DNA of 64,000 bases from a bacterium (GCA_023228085.1 JALOBW010000002.1:124001-188000), one strand, 5' to 3'. Counted from the first letter of the stretch, positions 41,425 to 50,695 are shown. The notes: generated by a model not told the origin, from the sequence alone. Made by a program: numbers and translations.

Positions 41425-42111
41425 ATGATAATGAGTATTTTAAAAACAAAAAAACTGCTTAATGTCTATTCATTATGCGAAAAAAAGATACTACTTGAGA
41501 GTGAGTTATGTTTGATGCCAGAAAAATTATCCGAACCCTTCTTCGTGTGGCTTTTTAAGAAAGAAAGCGAAGAAGTAGTTCTTATGATGGTGGCGAAACA
41601 AATGAATGAGAAAATATTTTTTCCCAATGGAAAATATTTCTTATTATACCCTAGAAGCCCTAAATGTTTCTTTCTTGCTCGTGATTATCGCTGGAAATAT
41701 TTACTTGAAGGGTTTATATGGGAAACTAACATAATCAATGTTTATAGCGACGGAAAAATCAAAGAGATTGAGGCTAATTATCTCAAGATGACTGTTCTTG
41801 AAAAAATTAAAAAGGAGAATAATCTCCTTTTTATTATAAATCAAAAAGACCCGATTAGGGTCTTTTGTGATTATTTTCTGAAGTCATCCCTATTTGTCAT
41901 AGGTCTAGCTTCGCTTACGAAAATCTTCCTTCCTTCTAGCTCACTCTGGTCAAACATTTCCTTAGCTTTTTCAGCTTCTTCTTCTGTAGACATTTCAACA
42001 AATCCAAAGCCTTTTGATCTCTTTGAGAATTTGTCAATAATAACTGCAGCAGAAACTACTGATCCGGCAGGGGCGAATGTTTCACTAAGCATTTCGCTGG
42101 TTACGGAGTAG
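41425..42111 (+). CDS. Hypothetical ORF with no stop codon before its terminator
   Basis: Start at the ATG 41425, preceded by AAGGTGGGG; an ATG at 41386 lacks such a site. The first 130 residues look protein-like (LLNVYSLCEKKILLESELCL, FFPNGKYFLLYPRSPKCFFLARDYRWKYLLEGF), with no signal peptide. The frame then runs without a stop through the hairpin at 41809-41832 and into the antisense strand of the RRM gene. If transcription ends at the hairpin, the message is non-stop. Only the first part is likely to be real; function unknown. Confidence 0.4.
   Translation: MIMSILKTKKLLNVYSLCEKKILLESELCLMPEKLSEPFFVWLFKKESEEVVLMMVAKQMNEKIFFPNGKYFLLYPRSPKCFFLARDYRWKYLLEGFIWETNIINVYSDGKIKEIEANYLKMTVLEKIKKENNLLFIINQKDPIRVFCDYFLKSSLFVIGLASLTKIFLPSSSLWSNISLAFSASSSVDISTNPKPFDLFENLSIITAAETTDPAGANVSLSISLVTE
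41809..41832 (+). terminator. Strong terminator inside the 41425 ORF
   Basis: AAAAAGGAGA and TCTCCTTTTT form a 10-bp stem with loop ATAA. The open frame passes through it. Confidence 0.75.
41843..41866 (-). terminator. Terminator of the RRM gene
   Basis: AAAAGACCC-TAATC-GGGTCTTTTT on the minus strand, a 9-bp stem followed by T residues a few bases after the stop. Confidence 0.8.
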
Positions 42112-42143
42112 GGTAAATTTCCTACGAATAATTTCTTCTCCAT
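41871..42143 (-). CDS. Single-RRM RNA-binding protein
   Basis: 90 aa from the ATG at 42141-42143 (MEKKLFVGNLPYSV). RNP2 is LFVGNLPY and RNP1 is KGFGFVEM near residue 45, with a short basic tail. These glycine-poor RRM proteins are cold-induced RNA chaperones in cyanobacteria and others; here the role is unknown. The frame is open to 42296, but the extension is AT-rich, hydrophobic and unlike the family, so it is taken as a leader of about 150 bases. Confidence 0.92.
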   Translation of the reverse strand: MEKKLFVGNLPYSVTSEMLSETFAPAGSVVSAAVIIDKFSKRSKGFGFVEMSTEEEAEKAKEMFDQSELEGRKIFVSEARPMTNRDDFRK

Positions 42144-42361
42144 TTTTTTCTTTTTTAAAATTTTTACCGACCTACTCCCAACCGCCTTTAAGATCCGATT
42201 GAGAAGCACGAATGTATATAATACATTTGATAAAACGATTTTCGCATATAATACTTTATTTGTCAATAAAAACCTGCATATTAATAGGTAAAACAAAAGT
42301 AGATATTTTCAAAAACAGCATATTAAGATATTATGGATTAAAGATAATAATAAATTAAATT

Positions 42362-42910
42362 ATGAATAGCAGTTTTAAAAACTCCTTAATTGGAACAATT
42401 TCTTTCGTTGGACTATTTTATTCTTCTCTTGCTTATGCAGTCGCTTGTCCTATGTGTACTGTAGCTGTCGTGACAGGAACAGTTTTTGCTCGCCAGTTTG
42501 GAATTGATGACACTATAACAGGACTATGGATTGGAGCAATAACATTAATCGCTTGTGAGTGGACAATAATATGGATAGAAAATTTTCTTAAAAAGAAAGG
42601 TAAAAAATTAAAAAGTGCGGCAAGAACGGTGTTGCAATTATCAACATATATTCTTTTCTATGCCTTAGTAATTTTTCCATTACACTCACTTGAAGTTGTA
42701 GGGATTGAAAACAATTTAATATTTGGGATTGATAAAATTCTTTTTGGTATAATTTCTGGTTCTCTAGTATTTTTCTTTGCGGAAAAGTGGCATGAGGAAC
42801 TAAAGGCCAATAATAACAATAAAGTATTTTTTCCTTTCCAAAGAGTTATTATTCCTGTTGGCTCTTTAGTGGTACTATCAATAATTTTTTATTTTTTAAC
42901 AAAAACTTAA
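42362..42910 (+). CDS. Membrane protein with CPMC motif
   Basis: 182 aa. An N-terminal signal-like helix (LIGTISFVGLFYSSLAYA) is followed by ACPMCTVAVVTG near residue 30, then about four membrane helices. Not recognised as a named family. The CPMC pair near a membrane edge may bind metal or be redox-active, which is inference. It lies 16 bp before the 42927 gene on the same strand. Confidence 0.8.
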   Translation: MNSSFKNSLIGTISFVGLFYSSLAYAVACPMCTVAVVTGTVFARQFGIDDTITGLWIGAITLIACEWTIIWIENFLKKKGKKLKSAARTVLQLSTYILFYALVIFPLHSLEVVGIENNLIFGIDKILFGIISGSLVFFFAEKWHEELKANNNNKVFFPFQRVIIPVGSLVVLSIIFYFLTKT

Positions 42911-42926
42911 ACAAAACAAAATTAGT

Positions 42927-43463
42927 ATGGAAAATGAAATATTAAACAAAAAAGTAAGTGATTTAATAGAGAAAGTTGATACTATGAAAAAGCAGGACAA
43001 GATGGATCTTTCATCTGATCAGGATTTGTCTATTGCCATAATGAACCTTGTAAGTATTGAAGAGCACTTCTTTTTTACTGGAGCAAAAACTGAAAAATCC
43101 GAATACTATGATCTAATAAAAGAGGTAAGAGAAATAAGGAAAGAATTACTTCAAAAAATTATAAAAGAATACGAAGGAGAGATTTGGTGCATATCAAAGC
43201 ACCTACTAGCTGCATCAATGAGGTTAATGGAAGTTGGTACCAAACAGCTCGGAATGGATAAAAAAGATGAAGCTTATGATCTGTTTAACAAAGCATATTC
43301 TCTTTACTCTTTGTTTTGGGCATTAAATATGAAAGTAATTGATGTTGGTGATGTTAAAAAGATTGATGACGCAGCATTGAATAAGGAAGATACTGAGAAA
43401 AAAGGTTTTATGGGAAAGATGAAAGATTTGGTAAAAAAAGCTATTGATTGCTGTATTGAATAA
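42927..43463 (+). CDS. Conserved hypothetical helical protein
   Basis: 178 aa, mostly helical (IEEHFFFTGAKTEKSEYYDLIKEVREIRKELLQKII), with KHLLAASMRLMEVGTKQLGMDKKDEAYDLFNKAYSLYSLFW in the middle, which recalls a helical-repeat packing. Ends in a Cys pair (AIDCCIE). No signal peptide. Not recognised. It is probably co-transcribed with the upstream membrane protein and ends in a terminator. Confidence 0.8.
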   Translation: MENEILNKKVSDLIEKVDTMKKQDKMDLSSDQDLSIAIMNLVSIEEHFFFTGAKTEKSEYYDLIKEVREIRKELLQKIIKEYEGEIWCISKHLLAASMRLMEVGTKQLGMDKKDEAYDLFNKAYSLYSLFWALNMKVIDVGDVKKIDDAALNKEDTEKKGFMGKMKDLVKKAIDCCIE

Positions 43464-43466
43464 ATT

Positions 43467-43492
43467 AAAATCCGCTTTTATGGCGGATTTTG
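43467..43492 (+). terminator. Terminator after the 42927 gene
   Basis: AAAATCCGC and GCGGATTTT pair around a 7-base loop, followed by TG and T residues, 4 bases after the stop. Confidence 0.75.
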
Positions 43493-43494
43493 TT

Positions 43495-43690
43495 TAGTAA
43501 ACTAGGCACTAGTAACTCGTAACTAGTAATTAGTACTTTGTTGTTTGCCTTCGGCAAACTTAAAGGCATCTTATTAGATTCCCGACTAGATCGGGAATGA
43601 CAAAAATACAAATCCTTAAAACACATATGAATGCTTTCGCAAGAAAGCTACAATGCCCTAATTACTGATTACTAGTTACGGATTACTAAC
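43495..43690. repeat. REP-like repeats in inverted orientation
   Basis: A plus-orientation copy (hairpin GTTTGCC-TTC-GGCAAAC near 43543, then GATTCCCGAC TAGATCGGGAATGAC) is followed by an inverted copy whose AT block (TACTGATTACTAGTTACGG) abuts pyrH and whose hairpin is GCTTTC-GCAA-GAAAGC near 43632. Thus the element exists in both orientations. Confidence 0.75.
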
Positions 43691-44409
43691 TATGAAACGA
43701 GGGTACCAAATGATTCCCCTTTGAATGCCTTAGAAATATCTCCTATCTTATCAATATTAAAAACGATTATAGGTTTATTTTGATCCCAGCAAAGAGCGAA
43801 AGCTGTACTATCCATGATATTAAGGTCCTTTTCAATAGCTTCTTTGTATGATATTTTTTTAAACATTTTTGCATCTTTATTTTTGTGAGGGTCTTTGTCG
43901 TATACGCCATCAACATTGGTTGCCTTAAGTATTAAGTCAGCATTGACTTCACAAGCTCTTAAAGCAGCAGCAGAGTCTGTTGTAAAAAACGGATTCCCTG
44001 TTCCACCAGCAAAAATTAAAACTCTATCCTTTTCAAAATGCCTCAATGCTCTTTTAAGAATAAAAGGTTCAGCCACCTCATTCATTTCTATGGCAGTCAT
44101 TGTTCTTGCAGGTATTCCCATATCTTCAAGAGCTTCTTGTAATCCTAGTCCATTAATTACAGTACCTAACATTCCCATATTGTCAGCTATCGCTTTGCTG
44201 AATCGTTCTTCTCCATTTTCCCTTCCTCTAAAAATATTTCCCCCTCCTACTACTATAGCAAGATCTATCTTACTTTCTTTTTTAATTTTCGCGATTTTTT
44301 TTGCGATATTAATATACGAAGAAATAGATACTCCTTTTCCATTTTCTCTTCCAAATATTTCTCCACTGAGCTTAAGTATAACCCTTTTGTAGTGTAGTTT
44401 TTGTTTCAT
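43690..44409 (-). CDS. pyrH: Uridylate kinase
   Basis: PyrH, 239 aa, hexameric amino-acid kinase-fold enzyme that makes UDP from UMP. Motifs: RVILKLSGEIFGRENGKG near residue 10, IVVGGGNIFRG near 52, DNMGMLGTVINGL near 72, FAGGTGNPFFTTDSAAALRA near 135, and KATNVDGVYDKDPHKN near 160. The downstream gene order (pyrH-frr-tsf) of many bacteria is not kept. Confidence 0.97.
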   Translation of the reverse strand: MKQKLHYKRVILKLSGEIFGRENGKGVSISSYINIAKKIAKIKKESKIDLAIVVGGGNIFRGRENGEERFSKAIADNMGMLGTVINGLGLQEALEDMGIPARTMTAIEMNEVAEPFILKRALRHFEKDRVLIFAGGTGNPFFTTDSAAALRACEVNADLILKATNVDGVYDKDPHKNKDAKMFKKISYKEAIEKDLNIMDSTAFALCWDQNKPIIVFNIDKIGDISKAFKGESFGTLVS

Positions 44410-44480
44410 TTTATATTAGTTTTTGTTTTTAATATTACCATATTAAAAATTATTTTCAAAATTAGAATAAAAAATCATAT

Positions 44481-44939
44481 TCATGGCTGAATATGATCAT
44501 ATGCTAGGATTAACATCCTTTGTTTTCCTTCGCGGTGAGTGTAGATTTTATATCTTACCTCATCTACTACGATGTGTTTACAAAAAGCACTTTGCTCTCT
44601 TGTTATACTTTGAAACCAATTGATAATAATCTCTGCTTCTTTTTTAGTTAAAAGCTTAGATTGGCAAAGGGGCTTGAGTCCAAAAATGATAATCTCTCTT
44701 TCATTTTTTGCTCCCAATTCCTTATCAAGAATAATTTTTCCCGTTTCCCGATCTTTAAAAAGATTGGTTCTTTCGTTTTCAAAGTAAATAAGGGCAATAC
44801 AATCTGGTACTTCTTGCACCTCCGCAATTCTCGGTAATACTTTTTTAAAAAATGGATAAAACACATCGCGGTTGTCTATCTGACCAAGATCATAAAGCTT
44901 GTAATGTCCAAGTTCAAAGAACGTATCATAGATTTGCAT
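44481..44939 (-). CDS. Hypothetical protein upstream of pyrH
   Basis: 152 aa, not recognised. It contains RIAEVQEVPDCIALIYFENERTNLFKDRETGKIIL and a C-terminal KHIVVDEVRYKIYTHREGKQRMLILAYD, a mixed alpha/beta pattern without signal peptide or obvious catalytic motif. Codon use matches neighbours. An AGGTTTT stretch lies a few bases before the ATG. Confidence 0.65.
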   Translation of the reverse strand: MQIYDTFFELGHYKLYDLGQIDNRDVFYPFFKKVLPRIAEVQEVPDCIALIYFENERTNLFKDRETGKIILDKELGAKNEREIIIFGLKPLCQSKLLTKKEAEIIINWFQSITREQSAFCKHIVVDEVRYKIYTHREGKQRMLILAYDHIQP

Positions 44940-44987
44940 TCAAAACCTCCATGACTAATTAAAAAATAGCTTTCTCGTGATTAAAAG

Positions 44988-46004
44988 TCAAGCTGAATTT
45001 TTACCATCTCTTGAAGCAAGTTGTCCGCACGCGGCATTGATCGCCTGTCCGAATTCATATCTTTGGGTGACAAATAGTCCGTTTTTTTCTAAAAGCTCTT
45101 TAAATTGCTTAACTGTTTCCCTACTTGACGGTTCAAAATTTCCTGTCGGGTTGTAAATAATAAGATTAAGCATTACAAGTGGACGTTTTTTAAAAAGCTT
45201 TACCAATCCTTCGGCACACTCCACTGTGTCATTAATGTCTTTTAACATTACGTATTCATACATTACCTTCCTTGAAGTCTTGTTTATGTAGTCGTCAACA
45301 GCAGATAGTATTTCTCCTATCCCATATTGTTTATTAATCGGCATAATTTGACTTCTAAGAGCATTACTCGGCGCATGAAGAGAAATTGATAGATTTACTT
45401 GCAAGTCTTCCTCAGAGAACCTTTTTATGCCTTCTATAATACCTGATGTGGAGACAGATATTTTACGGCTTCCAATATTAAAGCATTGTCCATCATTAAT
45501 AATTTTTATTGCCGATAAAGCATTGTCGTAATTTAAAAAAGGCTCACCCATTCCCATAAATACTACATTGGTAATTTTTCTATCGCCTTTATTTTTTAAA
45601 TAGCGAGCAAAAAATAATAACTGTTCTAATATTTCGTAAACGGTTAAATTGCGATAAAAACCCATTTTCCCAGTCGCACAAAACAAGCATCCAACTGGGC
45701 AACCAACTTGAGAAGAAATACACACAGTAGAGCGATTTCCTGTGTGTAGCATTAGGACGGTTTCAATTTTTTTTCCATCTTTTAGAGTTATTAAAGCTTT
45801 TGCAGTATTTTTGTCTGCTGATTCAAATAATTCGGCGTTAATATCTAAAGAACACTTAGCTTTTAGTTTCTCTCTAATATCTTTTGATAAAGCAGTAGCT
45901 TCACCCCAATCCCCAATTAATTCATGAAAAATAGCATGCATTACTTGCTTTTTTCTGAAAGATTTTTCGTCTTTTAAAATATCTTCCAATTCTGCTAAAT
46001 CCAT
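44988..46004 (-). CDS. rlmN: 23S rRNA (A2503) methyltransferase RlmN
   Basis: RlmN, 338 aa, radical SAM enzyme that methylates A2503 of 23S rRNA and often A37 of tRNAs. The cluster motif is CPVGCLFCATGKMGFYRN near residue 100, with SSQVG before it; VVFMGMGEPFLNYD near 148; SLHAPSN near 210; and the second catalytic Cys in INAACGQLA near 325. One base separates it from the rmuC stop, so they are one operon. Confidence 0.96.
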   Translation of the reverse strand: MDLAELEDILKDEKSFRKKQVMHAIFHELIGDWGEATALSKDIREKLKAKCSLDINAELFESADKNTAKALITLKDGKKIETVLMLHTGNRSTVCISSQVGCPVGCLFCATGKMGFYRNLTVYEILEQLLFFARYLKNKGDRKITNVVFMGMGEPFLNYDNALSAIKIINDGQCFNIGSRKISVSTSGIIEGIKRFSEEDLQVNLSISLHAPSNALRSQIMPINKQYGIGEILSAVDDYINKTSRKVMYEYVMLKDINDTVECAEGLVKLFKKRPLVMLNLIIYNPTGNFEPSSRETVKQFKELLEKNGLFVTQRYEFGQAINAACGQLASRDGKNSA

Positions 46005-46005
46005 T

Positions 46006-47103
46006 TTAATCTTTTTTTACTATATCTATTTCTATTCCTTCGCTTAATAATTTATTTTCTTCGGATTCACCTTTTATTTTTTCTACAACTCCCGTTAATT
46101 TTCTTGTCCTAGTTGTGGAAACCTTTTCATATTGTTCGGTAGTTTGCCTAATCTTGTTTCCCAGATTATCTAATTCGGTATTATATTTTTCAAATTCCTG
46201 TTCAAAAACTTTTATTAACTTTATAATATCGTAAAGATTTTCTTGATACTTAAAATTCCGATAGGATTGAAAAATCATTCTGAGTATTGCCGTAAAACTA
46301 AATGGTCCAGCCAAAATAACTTTCTTTGACATTGCCTCGTTCCAAATGTCGGGAAGATGATCATAAATAAAGCTGAATATCATTTCGTTTGGAACAAAGA
46401 GGATAACAAAATCAACTGTATTTTCTTGAGGATTTATATAGTCTCTAGAGCAAACTTCTTTTATTTTTTGTTTTACGTCTTGACCAAATTCTTTGAGATA
46501 TTTTTCTTTTAATTCTTTGTCTTCTGTTTCATTGAATTTTAGAAGTGATTTATAGGGGAATTTTACATCAATATTTACCTTTGTCTTATCAGGCAGAAAG
46601 ACGGTAAAATCTGGTCTATTAGCATTGGTTTCTTGACTTTCATTGGCGACATAGTTCTCCCCTTTTACAAAACCGATAGTTCTAAGTAAATTTTCGGCGA
46701 TCTCTTCTCCGTATTTACCTCTCATTTGGTTATTAGAAAGAACGTTTTTAAGATTGTCGGTAGAAACCTTAAGTTCACCAGTTAAAGCTTTGTGTTCTTC
46801 TAATATCGTTTTTAGGGTGTTGAATTGCCCGATTCTTTCTTTCTCGGAATCGTCTAATTGTTTCTTTGTCCTTTCCAATTCCACCCTCATGCGTTCAATA
46901 ACTTCTTTTACTGATTCTTTTGTTCCTTGATTGGATTCGGTTATAAGCTGCTTCTTAAAATCTAATTGTTCCACTAATCTATCTCTTTCTTCTTTCATTA
47001 ATTGATTACTTTCTTTGGTGATATTCTGAAATGTTTTTTTGAGCAAAAAATATAATCCGATTGAAAACAATATTAATATTAAAACTAGTATTAGATATTC
47101 CAT
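46006..47103 (-). CDS. rmuC: DNA recombination protein RmuC
   Basis: 365 aa. One N-terminal membrane helix (YLILVLILILFSIGLYFLL), a long coiled coil (about residues 20-120), then the RmuC nuclease-like domain: MRGKYGEEIAENLLRTIGF near 130, NRPDFTVFLPD and NIDVKFPYKSL near 175, VIFVPNE-like ILFVPNEMIF near 230. RmuC limits DNA inversions at short inverted repeats in E. coli, notable beside so many palindromes. Confidence 0.93.
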   Translation of the reverse strand: MEYLILVLILILFSIGLYFLLKKTFQNITKESNQLMKEERDRLVEQLDFKKQLITESNQGTKESVKEVIERMRVELERTKKQLDDSEKERIGQFNTLKTILEEHKALTGELKVSTDNLKNVLSNNQMRGKYGEEIAENLLRTIGFVKGENYVANESQETNANRPDFTVFLPDKTKVNIDVKFPYKSLLKFNETEDKELKEKYLKEFGQDVKQKIKEVCSRDYINPQENTVDFVILFVPNEMIFSFIYDHLPDIWNEAMSKKVILAGPFSFTAILRMIFQSYRNFKYQENLYDIIKLIKVFEQEFEKYNTELDNLGNKIRQTTEQYEKVSTTRTRKLTGVVEKIKGESEENKLLSEGIEIDIVKKD

Positions 47104-47128
47104 TTTTTTGTTTTGTTGTTAAATCGGG

Positions 47129-48340
47129 TTAACGTTCTTTTATGACAAATATTTTGTCTCCATTTTTCGGGTTTCCATTTATCAAAATAGCGACTTCTTC
47201 ACCTTTTTTTGCGGTTTTCACTTTTTTATTATTAACTTCAATTGATAGAATTTCTTGTTCAATAAATGTTTTAGGTCCTTCAATTACAATCTTATCTCCG
47301 ATTTTTAATCCGAAATGCTTTAAATCCATTGATATTGCTCTAGCTTTTGGATAACAGTGTTTAATATTTCCTACCAATTCTTTTTTATACCTAGAGATAT
47401 TATCAGCCTGATTATAACTAATACCCTCGCTTCCTGGCTCTCCAAAATAAAATCCGGTTGAAAAACCTCTATTATAAACATCCAATAGCTCTCTTTTCCA
47501 TTCCTTAACTTTTTCATCAGTAAATGTTTTTTCGTAATAAGAATCAATAGCTTCACGATAGCATCTAGCGGTCGTCTCAATATACTTTGGGTCCCTTCTT
47601 CTTCCTTCAATTTTAAAAGAATCTATACCAGCCTTTATTAATTCTGGTATAAACTCAATCATACATAAATCTTTCGCATTTAGAAAATATTTTCCTTCTG
47701 TTGCAAAGCTATTTCCATCCTCATCTGTCAAAAACCATTGCTTTCGGCATGGCTGTGCACACGAACCACAATTTGATGATTTTCCAAAAAGATATGCGGA
47801 TAATATGCATCTTCCTGATATTGCTATGCACATTGCTCCATGAACAAATGTTTCTATTTCAATATCTTTGACATCTTTCCGGATTTTTTTTATCTGATCC
47901 AAAGTTAATTCTCTAGCCAAAACAACTCGTTTTGCTCCTTGTTTTTTATAAAACCTTATTGTTTCGGAATTACTAATATTTGCTTGAGTGGAAATAATAA
48001 ATGGAACTTTATATTTTTGGGCTAATAATATAATAGCAGGATCCCAAATTATAATGGCATCTACATTAGATTCTTTCGCTTTTTTGACGAGTTTTTCTGC
48101 ATTTTTGAGGTCTTTGTCGTATATAACGGCATTAATCGTTAGATAGGCTTTTATTTTGTATGAGTGGCATTCCGAAACAAAAGCCTTCATCTCGGATGTT
48201 TTTAGAGCATCTGATCTTGCTCTTAGATTAAGATCGTCAACTCCAAAATAAACAGCATTACAATATTTTTTGCAAGCCTCTAAACTCGCCCAATCTTTAA
48301 TTGGGCACATCAGCTCTGGTTTTGATATTTTTGTTTTCAT
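47129..48340 (-). CDS. Peptidase U32 family protein (tRNA/rRNA hydroxylation type)
   Basis: 403 aa. The U32 signature is visible as ETFVHGAMCIAISGRCILS near residue 165 and SNCGSCAQPCRKQW near 190, with FKIEGRRRDPKYIE near 245 and a C-terminal beta domain. Members now named RlhA or TrhP hydroxylate RNA with iron-sulfur chemistry; which RNA is targeted here cannot be told. The start MKTKISKPELMCPIKDW is typical. It lies 25 bp upstream of rmuC. Confidence 0.88.
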   Translation of the reverse strand: MKTKISKPELMCPIKDWASLEACKKYCNAVYFGVDDLNLRARSDALKTSEMKAFVSECHSYKIKAYLTINAVIYDKDLKNAEKLVKKAKESNVDAIIIWDPAIILLAQKYKVPFIISTQANISNSETIRFYKKQGAKRVVLARELTLDQIKKIRKDVKDIEIETFVHGAMCIAISGRCILSAYLFGKSSNCGSCAQPCRKQWFLTDEDGNSFATEGKYFLNAKDLCMIEFIPELIKAGIDSFKIEGRRRDPKYIETTARCYREAIDSYYEKTFTDEKVKEWKRELLDVYNRGFSTGFYFGEPGSEGISYNQADNISRYKKELVGNIKHCYPKARAISMDLKHFGLKIGDKIVIEGPKTFIEQEILSIEVNNKKVKTAKKGEEVAILINGNPKNGDKIFVIKER

Positions 48341-48384
48341 TGCTTATAACTTATCACAAAAGTATTGCTTTTCCAATGATTCAA

Positions 48385-48490
48385 AACTAGGGATTAGTAA
48401 AACTAGTCCGCCTACGCCCTTCGGGCTTCTGCGAGATAAATAATTAGGGCTTGGAAGCTTGCTCTGCAAGCTTGAAGGCATCTTAGTTAA
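48385..48490. repeat. REP-like repeat, partial copy
   Basis: A short AT block, the GC-rich insert CCGCCTACGCCCTTCGGGCT shared with 11500 and 15170, then hairpin AGCTTGC-TCT-GCAAGCT near 48458 and the CATCTTAG end; the palindrome is lost. Confidence 0.65.
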
Positions 48491-48510
48491 ATTCTCCTTG
48501 TGTATGAAAT

Positions 48511-48540
48511 AAACAATCCCTACTATAGCAGGGATTGTTT
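48511..48540 (-). terminator. Terminator after the 48550 gene
   Basis: AAACAATCCCTGC and a near-complementary AGGGATTGTTT form an 11-bp stem around a short loop. Confidence 0.75.
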
Positions 48541-48549
48541 AATGGATAT

Positions 48550-50550
48550 TTACTGGCAAGATATATTTTTACTTGAACACTTATTTGAACTGCCCGAATA
48601 ATTTGTACTATCTACGCAATATATATTTTCTCCATTTTCTTTCATTATACAAAACTTCGCTTTTGATGTTGCTACAACTAAAGGATTTCCTTCAAATTCG
48701 TTGATTTTATTTACAGCCTTAATTCCATCTTTTGAACTAATATAACCTAAGTATGTTGACTTTTCCGAATTATGTTTCTGGAGAGCAGTAGCTAGAGAAT
48801 CTATTAAAACTTCTACTTCTGATTTTTGATTAGGGTTTACAACTGGTACTACTGGTTGTTCTGACTTTATTTCTTCTGGATTTTGGGGATTTTCTGATGA
48901 GGTTGTGCTTGGATTAATACATAGTGTCGTGTCTTTATTACACATTCCTTCCCCAAGGTAATTTGCTGAATCAATACAATAATACTTGCCGGTATTAATT
49001 ACTAAATCTTTTGTTATACAATATTTATCCTTCGTTGCGTAAACTACAGCAGTGTTCCCCCCGAAGCCATTTAATGTTGAAAATATTGAATTTACCTCAT
49101 CGGATTGATTAAATCCTACGTATGTACCTTTTATTGTTTTATAATTTTCTGCAGCAGATTTTATCTGTCCAAGTGAATTCTTTATTTCTTCATCAATTGC
49201 AGCAACTGAGGATGTGCTTATTATTTGATTAATAAATGTTTCCATATCTGTTGATTCAGTGACAGGATCCACTTCAATATTACTATTCTCTTTTGATGAA
49301 GATATTAATCCGTTGATTGATATTTCTCCTTCTTCATTTTTATCCTTTATAACAAATGACATTTTATGGATCATAAAATCCGAAGATCCGACAGTTATTT
49401 CTAACTCTAACTTTTCGGCAATCTGACTGACAAGCTTACTGATTTCTTCATCACTATTAGCTAAGTCTTCTGCAGTTGCCCCATTTTCTGTTGCTATTTT
49501 ACTAATTAAATCCTTTACCTTATCGCTATTAAACACAACGCCATATTTTATACATACAGAACTATTACACCCCTCAAATCCTTTAAAATTTAATACCGCA
49601 GCTTTAATAATTTTTTTACTTAACTCACTTGAGTTTATTTTCACTTCATTGCGTGCTCGGTTTAAATAGAAGGAAATGTTTTCTTCTGGACCCTGATTTG
49701 TAAATCCAGCCTGCAACCATTTTGATATAAAGTTAGACCTAAATGGACCAATATATTGTTCGTACTCTTCGGGAATAATTATATCATTAACCTTAATATA
49801 GGCATCATTATCAATGATTTTAATATCAGAATTCAAAATATAGTTTTCGTTATTTTCATTTTTAGAATCAATTTTTAGAGCTAAATCCATTTTGATATTT
49901 GAAGGATCTTTAAAACTATATTTTCCGCCAAGTTCTAACTTTCCATAAATTTTATTCAAATTAAGATTTGATATTTCTTGTTTAACTTTTTCGGAAGGCG
50001 AATAGTCAAATTCTAAAGTACCAGTAAATTCGCCTGATTCAATATTCTGCGAATTTTGAAAAACCTTTGCCATTACAGATTCCGAATTAAAATAATTAAA
50101 ATAAGCAAAAGTCCCTCCCGCTAAAACCAATAGTAAAATTATTACTAAGGTAATCATTAGACCTAGATTATTTTTCTTTGGTTGCGAGGCTTCCTTTTGA
50201 GGCAAGCCTGGCACCGAGATTCCCGCTTGTAATCCTTGTGGTTCTTTTTTAAGATCAAGGGATACTGGAGATTTTGTTGTATTTGGTGTTAAATCGTGCG
50301 TGGGAATTCCAGTGGTTCTTTGCTTTTCTATCTCATTCTCTATAGCCTCAGTATTTGAAGCAACCTCAATCATAGGGCTCGGCACATTAGTAGAAATTGT
50401 TTTGCTTTTTTCTGTTGTGATTTGTGCAAAAGCTTCATCAAGAGTAGAAACCCCCCATCCACTTGCCGCAAGATCTCTTTTTGTAGATTCCCATGATTCG
50501 CCATGATCTAATTGATAATTTATATAATCAAGAAGTTCTTTGGTTACCAT
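48550..50550 (-). CDS. Large anchored surface protein with pilin-head-like repeats
   Basis: 666 aa. A small N-terminal helical domain (ELLDYINYQLDHGESWESTKRDLAASGW) is followed by a Pro/Thr/Lys linker and one membrane helix near residues 130-150 (LGLMITLVIILLLVLAGGTF), leaving about 500 residues outside. The middle contains a lipoprotein-like beta region (SGEFTGTLEFDYSPSEK). The C-terminus has two similar units, YKTIKGTYVGF...KYCITKD...YYCIDSANYLG and EKSTYLGYISS...KFCIMKE...IYCVDSTNYSG, resembling the Cys-containing head of pilins in related genomes. Not named; an adhesion or sensing role is inference. Confidence 0.8.
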   Translation of the reverse strand: MVTKELLDYINYQLDHGESWESTKRDLAASGWGVSTLDEAFAQITTEKSKTISTNVPSPMIEVASNTEAIENEIEKQRTTGIPTHDLTPNTTKSPVSLDLKKEPQGLQAGISVPGLPQKEASQPKKNNLGLMITLVIILLLVLAGGTFAYFNYFNSESVMAKVFQNSQNIESGEFTGTLEFDYSPSEKVKQEISNLNLNKIYGKLELGGKYSFKDPSNIKMDLALKIDSKNENNENYILNSDIKIIDNDAYIKVNDIIIPEEYEQYIGPFRSNFISKWLQAGFTNQGPEENISFYLNRARNEVKINSSELSKKIIKAAVLNFKGFEGCNSSVCIKYGVVFNSDKVKDLISKIATENGATAEDLANSDEEISKLVSQIAEKLELEITVGSSDFMIHKMSFVIKDKNEEGEISINGLISSSKENSNIEVDPVTESTDMETFINQIISTSSVAAIDEEIKNSLGQIKSAAENYKTIKGTYVGFNQSDEVNSIFSTLNGFGGNTAVVYATKDKYCITKDLVINTGKYYCIDSANYLGEGMCNKDTTLCINPSTTSSENPQNPEEIKSEQPVVPVVNPNQKSEVEVLIDSLATALQKHNSEKSTYLGYISSKDGIKAVNKINEFEGNPLVVATSKAKFCIMKENGENIYCVDSTNYSGSSNKCSSKNISCQ

Positions 50551-50695
50551 TTTAGTTTTGTTTTATTTTTTAAATATTAAAATATTCTAAGAATACTTTT
50601 TATTATGAATATTTTATCACGTTAGCGAAAAAAATACAAAAAGTTTAAACTACTAATTAATTTTTATAATAATCATTCCAAAGTGAAAATATAAA

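Noticed and set aside
41386..42111. Extended start of the 41425 frame and its C-terminal 80 residues as real protein
   Set aside because: The earlier ATG has no ribosome site, and the last part lies antisense to the RRM gene behind a strong terminator.
42144..42296. N-terminal extension of the RRM protein
   Set aside because: Hydrophobic, AT-rich and unlike RRM relatives, which start at MEKKLFVGN-type sequence.
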